The notes: generated by a model from the letters alone, not told the origin. A stretch of 64,000 nucleotides of DNA from Clostridium acidisoli DSM 12555 (GCF_900176305.1 NZ_FWXH01000006.1:111926-175925), one strand, 5' to 3'. Shown: positions 45,950 to 54,569, counted from the stretch's first letter. Program-made: numbers and translations.

Positions 45950-46576
45950 ATGGGAAAAAGTAAAAATATTTTTAAAGAAAAGTCAAAAGTGAATTTTAAC
46001 AAACAGGCTGAAATTTATGATAAAAGTGGTGATGGTATATTTGTAGCACCAATGTATGATGAAATTATTCGTAGAATAATAAGTGAAAAACCTGAAAAAA
46101 TATTAGATGTTGGATGTGGCACAGGAAATATATTGATGAGATTAGCTGCAAATGGAAATAGGGGCTTGTACGGGTTAGATTTATCAGAGAACATGATTAA
46201 AATATCCAAGGAAAAACTTGGAAATAAAGCTGAATTAAAAGTTGGGGACTCAGAGTATATGCCTTTTGAAGATAATTCCTTTGATGTGCTTGTATGTAAT
46301 GCATCATTTCATCATTATCCGAATCCACAAAAAGTTTTATTAGAAATGAAAAGAGTATTAAAGAATAACGGAACATTAGTTATTGGAGATCCAAGTGTAC
46401 CAGCAATTTTTAGACAAATGACAAATTTATATTGTAAAATTTCTAATAATGGAGATTATAAAATATATTCTAGGAAAGAGATTCAGTCACTTCTTATAAA
46501 ATGTGGTTTTGAACCTTTTAATTTTATCAAGATTAATTATAAAAGTTTTGCAATTAACGCTAAAATAAAACAATAA
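45950..46576 (+). CDS. Class I SAM-dependent methyltransferase
   Basis: A 208-residue Rossmann-fold methyltransferase. Motif I is ILDVGCGTGNILMRLA near residue 46, followed by LYGLDLSENMIKISK (motif II), EYMPFEDNSFDVLVCNASFHHY and ALKN-type VLKNNGTLVIGDP. It resembles UbiE/BioC-like small-molecule methyltransferases; the substrate cannot be told. It starts after AGAAGGGG and is followed 19 bases later by a MarR regulator, suggesting it modifies or responds to a compound that regulator senses. Confidence 0.88.
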   Translation: MGKSKNIFKEKSKVNFNKQAEIYDKSGDGIFVAPMYDEIIRRIISEKPEKILDVGCGTGNILMRLAANGNRGLYGLDLSENMIKISKEKLGNKAELKVGDSEYMPFEDNSFDVLVCNASFHHYPNPQKVLLEMKRVLKNNGTLVIGDPSVPAIFRQMTNLYCKISNNGDYKIYSRKEIQSLLIKCGFEPFNFIKINYKSFAINAKIKQ

Positions 46577-46595
46577 TAGATTTTGGAGTGACAAG

Positions 46596-47045
46596 ATGGA
46601 TAAAAAATGCAAACAACAAGTAGATGAATTAAATATATTATGGCATCGTATGATAGTTGAATCTAACTATAAAGATATAGAAGCAAAATATCCAAATATA
46701 CAAGGACTTAGTACTAATGAACTAGCAATAATTAGAATTATTACAGAAAAAGAAGAAGTTATTATAAAGGATATTTTGGAGATATTAAATATTCCTAAAA
46801 GCACCTTAAGTAGTATGATAGATAGATTAGAAAATCGTAATATTATTATTAGAGTTATAAGTAAAAGAGACAGACGATCTTACAAATTAGAACTTACTGA
46901 AAAGGGAAGAATAGCTCAAGGTGAACATATAAAATTTGAAGAGGAACTTTATAGTAAAATAATAATTTCTTTAGATACCTATGAAGAAAGAGAAAATTTT
47001 TTAAAGCTTATAAGAAAAATTGTTAGTAATGTTTCTAATAGATAA
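46596..47045 (+). CDS. MarR-family transcriptional regulator
   Basis: A 149-residue winged-helix protein. The recognition part is IKDILEILNIPKSTLSSMIDRLENRNII, followed by the wing KRDRRSYKLELTEKGR, typical of MarR. Flanking helices supply dimerisation. It is the second gene of a two-gene unit with a methyltransferase. MarR proteins usually repress their own operon and are released by phenolic or drug-like ligands; the TACGAAT cluster upstream is a fitting operator. Confidence 0.9.
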   Translation: MDKKCKQQVDELNILWHRMIVESNYKDIEAKYPNIQGLSTNELAIIRIITEKEEVIIKDILEILNIPKSTLSSMIDRLENRNIIIRVISKRDRRSYKLELTEKGRIAQGEHIKFEEELYSKIIISLDTYEERENFLKLIRKIVSNVSNR

Positions 47046-47142
47046 ATTTACAGTAGCAGCTTGGTGTAACAACTTAATAGGCTTAGTAATACAATGTAGC
47101 AATAAGGATTTTAATCCATAGCAAAAATATAAGGAGGATCTG

Positions 47143-48108
47143 ATGTACAATAATATTTTTTATTGTCCTTATTGCACAGATAAAAGAAATATATGTCCAT
47201 TTTCAAATGGAGAAGGCATAACTTACTATGATGCTAATCTTACATTTAATAACTCATCAGAATTTAATATTGGAAATGTAGTTATTCCGCCTACGCGTGA
47301 TAGATGGAGCAGATGGGAGAATCTTGGTGGGGTTCTAACTTCCGGGCCGGCAGTATCTTCATGGGCACGGAACAGGTTAGATGCTTTTGCAGCTGGGAGT
47401 AATAATGCTTTATATCATATATTTTGGAATGGATCAAGATGGAGCAATTGGGAAAGCCTTGGTGGGAGATTAACTTCAGCACCAGCAGCTGTTTCATGGG
47501 GAAACAATAGAATTGATGTATTTGCAAGAGGAACAGATAATGCAATGTGGCATATATTTTGGAACGGATCAAGGTGGAGTGCATGGGAAAGTTTAGGTGG
47601 AAATATCACATCAGCCCCAGCAGTATCTTCATGGGCACCAAATAGATTGGATACTTTTGCAAGGGGTACGGATAATGCTCTTTGGCATAAATGGTGGAAT
47701 GGATCAAGATGGAGCAACTGGGAAAGCCTTGGTGGAAGATTAACTTCAGCACCAGCAGCTGTTTCATGGAGAAATAATAGAATTGATGTATTTGCTCGCA
47801 GTGAAGGTAACCGCCTGTTTCATTTGTTTTGGAATGGATCTCGTTGGAGTAGGTGGGAAAATCTGGGCGGAATAATAAGTTCAGGTCCTGCAGCTTCTTC
47901 TAGATCATCCAATAGACTTGAAGTATTTGCAAGAGGTCTTAACAATCAATTAATTACTACTTCTTGGAACGGATCTCGTTGGAGTTTATGGAGAAGTATA
48001 GGAGGAAACATAACATTGGATCCAGCAGCAGTATCTTGGGGACCAAACAGAACAGATGTATTCGCAAGAGGTAGAGGAAATGCTCTTTGGCATATTTGGA
48101 GAAATTAA
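47143..48108 (+). CDS. DUF346-type tandem-repeat protein (lectin-like propeller)
   Basis: After a 48-residue N-terminal segment with a CPYCTDKRNICPF cysteine cluster, six repeats of about 45 residues fill the protein. Each reads roughly W-S-x-W-E-x-L-G-G-x-x-T-S-x-P-A and ends F-W-N-G-S-R. This is the DUF346 / PLL lectin-like pattern, where each repeat forms a propeller blade and binding sites for fucose or similar sugars lie between blades. Repeats two and four are nearly identical in DNA, a sign of recent doubling. No signal peptide or anchor is visible. Sugar binding is inferred from the family. The ribosome site is AAGGAGG. Confidence 0.85.
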   Translation: MYNNIFYCPYCTDKRNICPFSNGEGITYYDANLTFNNSSEFNIGNVVIPPTRDRWSRWENLGGVLTSGPAVSSWARNRLDAFAAGSNNALYHIFWNGSRWSNWESLGGRLTSAPAAVSWGNNRIDVFARGTDNAMWHIFWNGSRWSAWESLGGNITSAPAVSSWAPNRLDTFARGTDNALWHKWWNGSRWSNWESLGGRLTSAPAAVSWRNNRIDVFARSEGNRLFHLFWNGSRWSRWENLGGIISSGPAASSRSSNRLEVFARGLNNQLITTSWNGSRWSLWRSIGGNITLDPAAVSWGPNRTDVFARGRGNALWHIWRN

Positions 48109-48145
48109 GTATATAAAATAAGTAATTCAATGTTTTTGAAAGCAT

Positions 48146-48182
48146 TACCCAGGAGAAATCATTAGTTCAACTGGGTATTTTT
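48146..48182 (+). terminator. Terminator after the DUF346 gene
   Basis: TACCCAG (48146-48152) pairs with CTGGGTA (48171-48177), and TTTTT follows. The loop is 18 bases. Confidence 0.75.
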
Positions 48183-48240
48183 ACGTCCAAATTTTACTAG
48201 TGTAAAAAGTGTTTAAAGATTGAAGTTTGTAAAAAACTTG

Positions 48241-48271
48241 TTGACATTTCCGTTACGTGAAGGTGTATATT
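48241..48271 (+). promoter_or_regulatory. MerR-type promoter with 19-bp spacer
   Basis: TTGACA (48241-48246) and TATATT (48266-48271) are 19 bases apart. This repeats the stretched spacing seen upstream of the other TipAS-type gene at 1.8 kb and points to autoactivation. The start point would be only a few bases before the ribosome site. Confidence 0.7.
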
Positions 48272-48294
48272 TGTTTTGTCAGGAGGTATTTGAA

Positions 48295-49059
48295 ATGGAA
48301 TATACAGTGCAAAAATTAGGAAAGATAGCAGGAGTAAGCACAAGAACTCTGAGATACTATGATGAAATTGGAATTCTTAAGCCGGCAAGAATCAATTCTT
48401 CAGGTTACCGTATTTATACTGTGGTAGAAGTTAATAGACTTCAGCAGATACTATTTTATAGAGAACTTGGGGTGAGCTTAGAAAGCATAAAGAGGATTAT
48501 AATGGACCCATGCTTTAATAGTAATACTGCACTGATAGAACATCGAGAAAAACTTCTTGAAAAACGGAAACAAATAGATATATTGATTGAGAATATTAAT
48601 AAAACAATATCAGAATCGGATGGGAGGATTACAATGACTGATGAAGAAAAGTTTGAAGGTCTTAAACAAAAAATTGTTGATAACAATGAAAGGAATTATG
48701 GGGAAGAAATTAGAAAAAAATATGGTGATTCGCAGATAGACAAATCAAATGAAAAAATAAAAAACATGACTAAGAAGCAATACGATGAACTAGAAAAACT
48801 TAATTTTAGTATAAAGAGTACATTAAAAGCTGCTTTTATAACTGGAGATCCAGCGGGTGAACTTGCTATGAAAACGGTAGAGTTACACCGTAAATGGATA
48901 AGTTATTATTGGGATAACTACACAAAAGAAGCGTATGCATCAATTGCAAAAATGTATGTTTACGATGAGAGATTTAGAGCATATTATGATAAAGAACAAC
49001 CAGGAACTGCAGAATTTTTAAGAGATGCTATATTGATTTATACTGGGATGAAAAAGTAA
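48295..49059 (+). CDS. MerR-family regulator with TipAS drug-sensing domain
   Basis: A 254-residue TipA-like activator. MerR helix-turn-helix in residues 1-70 (VQKLGKIAGVSTRTLRYYDEIG, PARINSSGYRIY), coiled dimer helix to about 115, then a TipAS ligand domain (MTDEEKFEGLKQKIVDNNER, YGDSQIDKSNEK, YYDKEQPGTAEFLRDAI). In Streptomyces TipAL this domain traps thiopeptide antibiotics. ATG at 48295 has AGGAGG nine bases upstream; the in-frame start at 48220 would be upstream of the promoter. It is a paralog of the 401-residue protein at 0.5-1.7 kb but has a single TipAS module. Confidence 0.9.
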   Translation: MEYTVQKLGKIAGVSTRTLRYYDEIGILKPARINSSGYRIYTVVEVNRLQQILFYRELGVSLESIKRIIMDPCFNSNTALIEHREKLLEKRKQIDILIENINKTISESDGRITMTDEEKFEGLKQKIVDNNERNYGEEIRKKYGDSQIDKSNEKIKNMTKKQYDELEKLNFSIKSTLKAAFITGDPAGELAMKTVELHRKWISYYWDNYTKEAYASIAKMYVYDERFRAYYDKEQPGTAEFLRDAILIYTGMKK

Positions 49060-49257
49060 TTATAAATTAATATATTAAAATAACTTGCTTTATATAGTAA
49101 ACTGTGTTATTCTTAGTAAGAACTTAAATTTAATAGTAAATAATGTTACAAAATATATTTCAATTAGTACTAGTAATATAGTATGTTAATATCGGGATTT
49201 TATTAGTGAGTTATTGCAATGAGTTTAAGAAAATAAAATTTCGGAGGTACACATTAT

Positions 49258-49455
49258 ATGAATGGTACAGTAAAATGGTTTAATGCAGAAAAAGGATTTG
49301 GATTTATTACAGGAGAAGATGGAAACGATGTTTTCGCACATTTTTCTCAAATAAATTCAGAGGGTTACAAATCACTTGAAGAAGGTCAAAAAGTTTCTTA
49401 TGAAGTAGTTAAAGGACCTAAAGGACCTCAAGCTGAAAATATTACAATTATCTAA
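49258..49455 (+). CDS. csp: Cold-shock protein (CspA family)
   Basis: A 65-residue single-domain RNA chaperone. RNP1 is KGFGFI (residues 12-17) and RNP2 is VFAHF (25-29), both intact, with [13 protein letters not shown] at the start. It melts RNA structure and can bind single-stranded DNA. A 200-base AT-rich gap lies before it, in which no complete promoter could be assigned; cold-shock genes often have long leaders. The ribosome site CGGAGG is ideal. A DEAD-box helicase gene follows, a common functional partner in the cold. Confidence 0.95.
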   Translation: MNGTVKWFNAEKGFGFITGEDGNDVFAHFSQINSEGYKSLEEGQKVSYEVVKGPKGPQAENITII

Positions 49456-49469
49456 TTAATGAATATTTT

Positions 49470-49504
49470 ACCCCTTGAATATTAATATTTGAGGGGTTTT
49501 TGTT
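49470..49504 (+). terminator. Terminator after csp
   Basis: ACCCCTT pairs with GAGGGGT around an AT-rich loop that can pair further (AATATT), and a run of T follows. Confidence 0.88.
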
Positions 49505-49569
49505 GTATATAAATAGATTATATATAATGGCTAAGATAAAAAATAAACAGTCACTTATAAAGGAGAAAC

Positions 49570-50826
49570 ATGTTATTTGAAAATTTAAATATTATTGAGC
49601 CTATCTTAAAGGCCTTAAAAATTGAGGGCTATACAAGTCCTACACCTATACAAGAACAATCTATTCCACCTATACTAGAAGGAAATGACTTAGAAGGATG
49701 TGCACAGACTGGAACAGGAAAAACTGCAGCTTTTGCAATACCTACTTTGCAGCTTCTTTACAATAAACAAGCAGGCCAAAAGGGACCAAGAAAAATCAAA
49801 GCATTAATATTAGCTCCAACTAGAGAATTAGCTATTCAAATTGGAGAAAGTTTCACTTCTTATGGTAGATACACTGGATTAAAGAGTACTGTTATATTTG
49901 GTGGAGTTTCACAAAAATCTCAGACAGAGGCATTAAAGGCAGGAGTAGATATTTTAATTGCCACACCTGGAAGGTTACTTGACTTAATGCAACAAAGATA
50001 TATAAGCTTACAAGATATAGAAATATTTGTTTTAGATGAAGCAGATAGAATGCTTGATATGGGACTTGGACATGATGTAAAAAGAATTATAGCAAAACTT
50101 CCAAGTAAAAGGCAAACCATGTTATTTTCGGCTACTATGCCTAAGGAAATTTCAAAGTTAATAGATTCAATTTTGACCAATCCTATAAAGGTTGAGGTGG
50201 CACCTGTTTCATCAACTATTGATACTATTGATCAATCTGTATATTTAGTTGAAAAAAGAAACAAAAAAGCCTTGCTTATGCATATTTTAGAGAATAAATC
50301 TTTTGAATCTGTTCTTGTTTTTTCTCGAACAAAGCATGGTGCAAATAAGATAACTGGAGATCTTGTTAGATTTGGTATAGAAGCACAAGCTATTCATGGT
50401 AACAAGTCACAGAGTGCAAGACAACTTGCCTTAAAGAACTTTAAGGAAAAGAAAATAAGAGTATTAGTAGCAACTGATATAGCAGCAAGAGGTATCGATG
50501 TAGAAGAATTGTCTCTTGTAGTAAACTTCGACTTGCCAGATGTACCTGAAACTTATGTTCATAGAATTGGACGTACTGGAAGAGCTGGAGCAGAAGGTGT
50601 TGCAATCTCATTTTGTGATAATGAAGAAAAGAGTTCTTTGAGAGATATTGAAAAAACAATATCAAAAGCCATACCAGTGATTGAAGAGAATCCTTATCCT
50701 ATAAGTAATTCAACTGTAGTTATTGAAACTTCTAAAGAAGTGAAAAGTAAGGATTTTAAAAAGAAACCATATGAAAAAAATACACACAGAAACAGCTATT
50801 TTAGAAAAGATAAAAAAAGAAACTAA
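49570..50826 (+). CDS. DEAD-box ATP-dependent RNA helicase
   Basis: A 418-residue helicase with all core motifs: Q motif TPIQEQS, motif I AQTGTGKT (45-52), PTRELA, TPGR, DEAD at 156-159, SAT, and in the second domain ATDIAARGID and HRIGRTGRAG. A short Lys/Arg-rich tail of about 30 residues follows, likely an RNA-binding extension as in RhlE or CshA. It unwinds RNA in ribosome assembly or mRNA decay. Its place after the cold-shock gene suggests a cold role. The ribosome site is AAAGGAG. Confidence 0.95.
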   Translation: MLFENLNIIEPILKALKIEGYTSPTPIQEQSIPPILEGNDLEGCAQTGTGKTAAFAIPTLQLLYNKQAGQKGPRKIKALILAPTRELAIQIGESFTSYGRYTGLKSTVIFGGVSQKSQTEALKAGVDILIATPGRLLDLMQQRYISLQDIEIFVLDEADRMLDMGLGHDVKRIIAKLPSKRQTMLFSATMPKEISKLIDSILTNPIKVEVAPVSSTIDTIDQSVYLVEKRNKKALLMHILENKSFESVLVFSRTKHGANKITGDLVRFGIEAQAIHGNKSQSARQLALKNFKEKKIRVLVATDIAARGIDVEELSLVVNFDLPDVPETYVHRIGRTGRAGAEGVAISFCDNEEKSSLRDIEKTISKAIPVIEENPYPISNSTVVIETSKEVKSKDFKKKPYEKNTHRNSYFRKDKKRN

Positions 50827-50876
50827 AAAGCATAGTATTCATTTCTAGTAATTTTACAAATGAATACTATGCTTTT
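50825..50876. terminator. Bidirectional terminator between helicase and ywbE
   Basis: AAAAAGCATAGTATTCATTT (50825-50844) and its complement (50858-50876) form a long stem with A and T flanks, serving both convergent genes. It starts within the helicase stop region. Confidence 0.92.
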
Positions 50877-50877
50877 A

Positions 50878-51072
50878 TTATTTTATTATAGCTTGAACTC
50901 TTCCTACCTGACCATCGGTTAATCTTACTTTTATTCCTCTAGGGTGATATGAAGACTTTGTAAGTATATCTTTTACAGTTCCTCGGGTAAGTTTTCCTGT
51001 ACGTTGATCTTCTTTTAATACTATATCTACAAGTCTTCCAGCATATATATCAGCTCTTGTTTTACCAGTCAT
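50878..51072 (-). CDS. ywbE: YwbE-family small protein (DUF2196)
   Basis: A 64-residue protein matching the YwbE family over its full length: RADIYAGRLVDIVLKEDQRTG, LTRGTVKDILTKSSYHPRGI, KVRLTDGQVGRVQ. The fold is predicted to be a small beta-barrel; no function is established for the family. It ends at a shared terminator with the helicase and is divergent from the amidase, with a palindrome over its promoter region. Confidence 0.9.
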   Translation of the reverse strand: MTGKTRADIYAGRLVDIVLKEDQRTGKLTRGTVKDILTKSSYHPRGIKVRLTDGQVGRVQAIIK

Positions 51073-51096
51073 AATTTATTACGCCCCTTTATATTT

Positions 51097-51118
51097 TTGT
51101 GTTATAATCATAACACAA
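51097..51118. promoter_or_regulatory. Palindrome between ywbE and amidase
   Basis: TTGTGTTAT-AATC-ATAACACAA is a perfect 9-base inverted repeat about 25 bases upstream of ywbE, overlapping where its -10 box should be. It looks like an operator; the regulator is unknown. Confidence 0.5.
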
Positions 51119-51233
51119 GAAATTACTGTAAACAAATACAAAAATGAAAGAAAATCATACTTAATTATGTTACAATATAATAAAAATGAAGCTTTTAAGA
51201 TTATATAAATAAAATATAGGGGAGAAGCTACAA

Positions 51234-52286
51234 ATGAATTTAAAATTGGACGCAAAAGGGAGAAAGATTTTTTTTATACGTGTATCAATGTGTATACTTG
51301 GTGTGCTAATAATTTTAGCTTTGTTAAATCCATCAAAAGAAGCTAATTCAGATAAAGCAGCTGGCAATAGACCAACAATAAATAAAAGTGATATGGCTGT
51401 AAAAGTTGGAAAAGACAAAAATGGAAATATATACATGGAACAAAATAATATATTTGAGAAATACACCATAAAGCTTAGTAGTGCAATTAAAAATATATCT
51501 TATAAGCAAAATGATACATCTGTAACTGTAAGTTTTGATAAAGATGTTCCTCTTAATCTTAACACTCAAATTAGTGAAGAGAATTCTAAAGATTTATATC
51601 TAACTAATGATAATAATAAAAAAGACTTAACAATTAAAAAGAAATATAAAGAAAATAACTTTGTTTATATAAATGATGGAAAAGATAACAATGAAGTGGT
51701 TATATTAATAAGTAAGGTAAAAAAGCCATTTAAATATAAAGCTGTACTTAATCCTGGTCATGGCGGTGTTGATAGTGGACAAAGTGTTGGAAATCTACAT
51801 GAAAAGGACATAACATTGAGAATAGTTAAGCTTATGGCAAGTGATCTTGAATATAGTGGTGTGAATGCAGTTCTTACAAGAAATAAAGACGAAGGACAAG
51901 CTCTTTCTGATATTGCTGATTTTGTTAATAAGAATAAACCCGATGTGTTTATGTCTGTTCATATCAATGGAATTGATGTAAATCCAAGCAAATATCAAGG
52001 AATAGGAACGTATTATTATGATGAAAATGGGTATCAAACAAATGAAAGAATTAAGCTTGCCAATATAATATTAAAAAATGCAACTAAAAGTGATGGATGG
52101 AAAAATGACGGAGTAATTAGAGATAAACTTAAGGTTATTAGACTAAGTAAAGCTCCAAGTGTGCTTGTTGAAGCTGGATATTTGACTAATAGTGCAGATA
52201 GAGCAAGGCTACAAGATGATAAGATTTTAGGGGATCTTGCAAACAATCTATCGCAGGGAATTGTTGAGTATGTTACTAAAAAATAA
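51234..52286 (+). CDS. N-acetylmuramoyl-L-alanine amidase (Amidase_3)
   Basis: A 350-residue peptidoglycan hydrolase with one N-terminal membrane helix (about residues 14-28) that anchors or exports it. A middle region resembles the AMIN-type wall-binding fold. From about residue 165 the Amidase_3 domain has the zinc ligands and catalytic Glu in the usual order: His in NPGHGGVDSG, Glu in LHEKDITLRI, His in SVHINGID, Glu in VEAGYLTNSADR. It cuts the bond between muramic acid and the stem peptide during growth or sporulation. Which process cannot be told. Confidence 0.9.
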   Translation: MNLKLDAKGRKIFFIRVSMCILGVLIILALLNPSKEANSDKAAGNRPTINKSDMAVKVGKDKNGNIYMEQNNIFEKYTIKLSSAIKNISYKQNDTSVTVSFDKDVPLNLNTQISEENSKDLYLTNDNNKKDLTIKKKYKENNFVYINDGKDNNEVVILISKVKKPFKYKAVLNPGHGGVDSGQSVGNLHEKDITLRIVKLMASDLEYSGVNAVLTRNKDEGQALSDIADFVNKNKPDVFMSVHINGIDVNPSKYQGIGTYYYDENGYQTNERIKLANIILKNATKSDGWKNDGVIRDKLKVIRLSKAPSVLVEAGYLTNSADRARLQDDKILGDLANNLSQGIVEYVTKK

Positions 52287-52323
52287 ATGATATAGAGTTG
52301 ATAAATATAAGGAGCTAGTATAT

Positions 52324-52857
52324 ATGGATAAAATGAATTTAAAAAATGAACAAGAAGTTATTGTGAGAGAGGCAAAAGAAGATGATGCAGCTTCAATGAT
52401 TAGCTTTTATAATTTAGTAGGCGGGGAGACTGATTTTCTTTCATTTGGTAGAGATGAATTTCATAAAGATTTGAATGAATATAAAAAATATATAAAAACA
52501 ACATATGAAGAAAGTAATTCTATAATACTATTGGCTTTTATTGATGGAAAAATAGTAGGAATAGCATCCATTAACTCAAATCAGAAAGTTAGAAGCAGAC
52601 ACGTTGGAACTTTAGGCATAGTTATAAGTGAAAAATGTTGCGGGTTAGGACTAGGAAAAATTTTAATGGATAATCTTGTAACATGGGGGAAAATGAATAA
52701 AGTTACTAAAAAAATAACCCTTGTTACTAGAGAGGATAACTACGGAGCAATTGCTTTGTATAAAAAAGTTGGATTTGAGAAGGAAGGAACATTAAAAAAA
52801 GATAATTATATAAATGGAGTTTATTATAATACACTTGTAATGAGCCTTTTCGTTTAG
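52324..52857 (+). CDS. GNAT-family N-acetyltransferase
   Basis: A 177-residue acetyltransferase similar to RimI/YhhY-type enzymes. The acetyl-CoA loop is VISEKCCGLGLGKILMDNLV, followed by VTREDNYGAIALYKKVGFEKEG, a typical GNAT C-terminal part. The N-terminal VREAKEDDAASMISFYN begins the fold. It starts 37 bases after the amidase stop with AAGGAG as ribosome site and may share its transcript. Substrate is unknown; small amines or protein N termini are both possible. Confidence 0.9.
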   Translation: MDKMNLKNEQEVIVREAKEDDAASMISFYNLVGGETDFLSFGRDEFHKDLNEYKKYIKTTYEESNSIILLAFIDGKIVGIASINSNQKVRSRHVGTLGIVISEKCCGLGLGKILMDNLVTWGKMNKVTKKITLVTREDNYGAIALYKKVGFEKEGTLKKDNYINGVYYNTLVMSLFV

Positions 52858-52870
52858 AATATTAATGAAA

Positions 52871-52906
52871 AAAAGCATCTATCTACATATGAGGATAGAT
52901 GCTTTT
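52871..52906. terminator. Bidirectional terminator
   Basis: AAAAGCATCTATC and GATAGATGCTTTT form a 13-bp perfect stem with A and T flanks between the GNAT gene and the convergent YdcZ pair. It overlaps the last codons of the distal YdcZ gene. Confidence 0.92.
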
Positions 52907-53326
52907 CTTATCTATAAATAGATTAAAAGTAAGACCACTTAACACTAAAAATCCACCTATAATTTTACCAATAGATAAATTGTTTAAGGTTAAGTAATCA
53001 ATAAAAATACCAGTAAACAATTGACCAATAAAGATTATAAGAGTTAGATAAAAGACAGAAATTTTAGGGGTTATGTAGCTTGAAAGTCCAATAACAAAAA
53101 TTCCAGTAAAACCACCTAGATAAGCCCAAAAGGGAACAGAGGTTGATTTTATATGAAGCCATTCCTGACTAAAAATTAAAAATATAAATGAAAAAATTAA
53201 TCCAAATAAATAATTAAAAAAGGTGCCTTGCAAAATTCCAATATGTTCTGCTAGTTTAGAATTTAAAATTCTGGATATTACTATAGAAACACCGCTTAAT
53301 ATTGATACTAAAATGTATAAAAACAT
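52883..53326 (-). CDS. YdcZ-family (DUF606) DMT transporter subunit
   Basis: A 147-residue membrane protein with about five helices of the DMT_YdcZ family (SGVSIVISRILNSKLAEHIG, GTFFNYLFGLIFSFIF, IGGFLVLSGLTFNLFI). It is the second of two adjacent, related genes, 11 bases apart, and likely pairs with the first to make a ten-helix transporter, as small DMT proteins often do. The substrate is unknown. Control probably lies with the divergent Crp/Fnr-type gene. Confidence 0.87.
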   Translation of the reverse strand: MFLYILVSILSGVSIVISRILNSKLAEHIGILQGTFFNYLFGLIFSFIFLIFSQEWLHIKSTSVPFWAYLGGFTGIFVIGLSSYITPKISVFYLTLIIFIGQLFTGIFIDYLTLNNLSIGKIIGGFLVLSGLTFNLFIDKKSIYPHM

Positions 53327-53337
53327 AATCTATCTCC

Positions 53338-53760
53338 TCAAAATATGGTCATTACAAGTATTCCAAAAGAAACAAGAATTAAACCAATAAATTTTTCTTT
53401 TCTGAATCTTATTATATCCATTCCAAGTAAACCAAAGTGGTCAATGATAATAGCAGTAATAGATTGCCCAAGTAGACCTAAAGCTATAGTTACAGCCACG
53501 CCAAGGGTTGAATAACTTAAATTATTAAAAAGTACAGTAAAAATACCTATAGCACCTGCACTATAAAGGTATATAGGAATGTTTTTCTTAAATTTAAATT
53601 TTGTTCTAGTTATTAATAAAATAAATATTATAGAAAAAAGTCCTGTAAGATGAATAATTACAGTGGATGTGTAATTTCCATAAGAATTAGATAAGGTTCC
53701 ATTAAACATAATCATTATAGATATTAAAGCCCCTATAAAAGACGAAATTAAGGTTTTCAT
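53338..53760 (-). CDS. YdcZ-family (DUF606) DMT transporter subunit
   Basis: A 140-residue membrane protein of the DMT_YdcZ family with about five helices (SFIGALISIMIMFNGTLSNSYGN, GVAVTIALGLLGQSITAIIID, FIGLILVSFGILVMTIF). It is first in a two-gene unit whose second member is a paralog, consistent with an antiparallel heterodimer. The ribosome site is AGGAG. A 14-base palindrome lies about 65 bases upstream in the shared divergent region. Confidence 0.87.
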   Translation of the reverse strand: MKTLISSFIGALISIMIMFNGTLSNSYGNYTSTVIIHLTGLFSIIFILLITRTKFKFKKNIPIYLYSAGAIGIFTVLFNNLSYSTLGVAVTIALGLLGQSITAIIIDHFGLLGMDIIRFRKEKFIGLILVSFGILVMTIF

Positions 53761-53822
53761 TGCATCAACTCCTAGTGTAATTAATTTAAATATACTTTAT
53801 CATCAAATGCTTGAAAAGCGTC

Positions 53823-53836
53823 ATGACATATGTCAT
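53823..53836. promoter_or_regulatory. Crp/Fnr-type palindrome
   Basis: ATGACATATGTCAT is a perfect palindrome midway between the YdcZ pair and the Crp/Fnr-type gene. Its TGACATATGTCA core resembles sites of the Crp/Fnr family such as PrfA boxes. It probably is the operator of the adjacent regulator. Confidence 0.6.
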
Positions 53837-53879
53837 ATTAAAATAAAAATATTAATTTATTGAAAAGGATTGATGAAGT

Positions 53880-54569
53880 ATGATTAAAATAAATAATTTA
53901 GACATGATTAATAAATACATCTTAAAGTATGGCATTAATGACATTTTCACAAAAGATATGAAGCCTTTTATGGAAATACTTTTATTTGAGAAAAACCAGT
54001 TTGTTTTCAAAGAAGATGAGGATATTAAATATTTAATTTTTTTAATAAAAGGGAGATTAAAGGTATATGTAACATTAAGTAATGGAAGATCTCTGCTTAA
54101 TTGTTTTTGCCAGGATTTTAAAGTGTTTGGCGATTTAGAGTTCATTAATTCTCAAACTGCATATTCAAATGTACAGGCAATAGCAGATACATATTGTATT
54201 GGAATTCCAATTAATAAAGTTAGGGAGTACTTATTAAATGATGCTAAATTTTTAAAATACATTTGTAGTGAATTAGGAGAAAAATTACTAAAATTCTCAA
54301 GAAACACTTCTATTAATTTACTTTATCCTTTGGAGAATAGGCTTGCAAGCTATATTTTGGCTACTGGGCAAAAAAATCATAATAATGGAAGGATAGAATT
54401 TAATGAAAATTTAACTGAAATAGCAGAACTTTTAGGCTCAAGTTATAGACATTTATTAAGAACCTTGAACATGCTTTGCTTAAAAGGTAGTATAGAGAAG
54501 AAAAATGGATACTATGAAATTATAGATAATGGTATTTTAGAGGAATTAGCGGTGGGTGTGTATAGCTAA
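53880..54569 (+). CDS. Crp/Fnr-family transcriptional regulator (YeiL-like)
   Basis: A 229-residue regulator with an N-terminal cyclic-nucleotide-binding-like barrel (KNQFVFKEDEDIKYLIFLIKG, KVFGDLEF) and a C-terminal Crp helix-turn-helix (FNENLTEIAELLGSSYRHLLRTLNML). No N-terminal cysteine cluster for an iron-sulfur centre is present, and the key residues for cAMP are not kept, so the ligand is unknown. It is divergent from the YdcZ transporter pair and adjacent to a cysteine hydrolase gene. The likely operator lies between. Confidence 0.88.
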   Translation: MIKINNLDMINKYILKYGINDIFTKDMKPFMEILLFEKNQFVFKEDEDIKYLIFLIKGRLKVYVTLSNGRSLLNCFCQDFKVFGDLEFINSQTAYSNVQAIADTYCIGIPINKVREYLLNDAKFLKYICSELGEKLLKFSRNTSINLLYPLENRLASYILATGQKNHNNGRIEFNENLTEIAELLGSSYRHLLRTLNMLCLKGSIEKKNGYYEIIDNGILEELAVGVYS

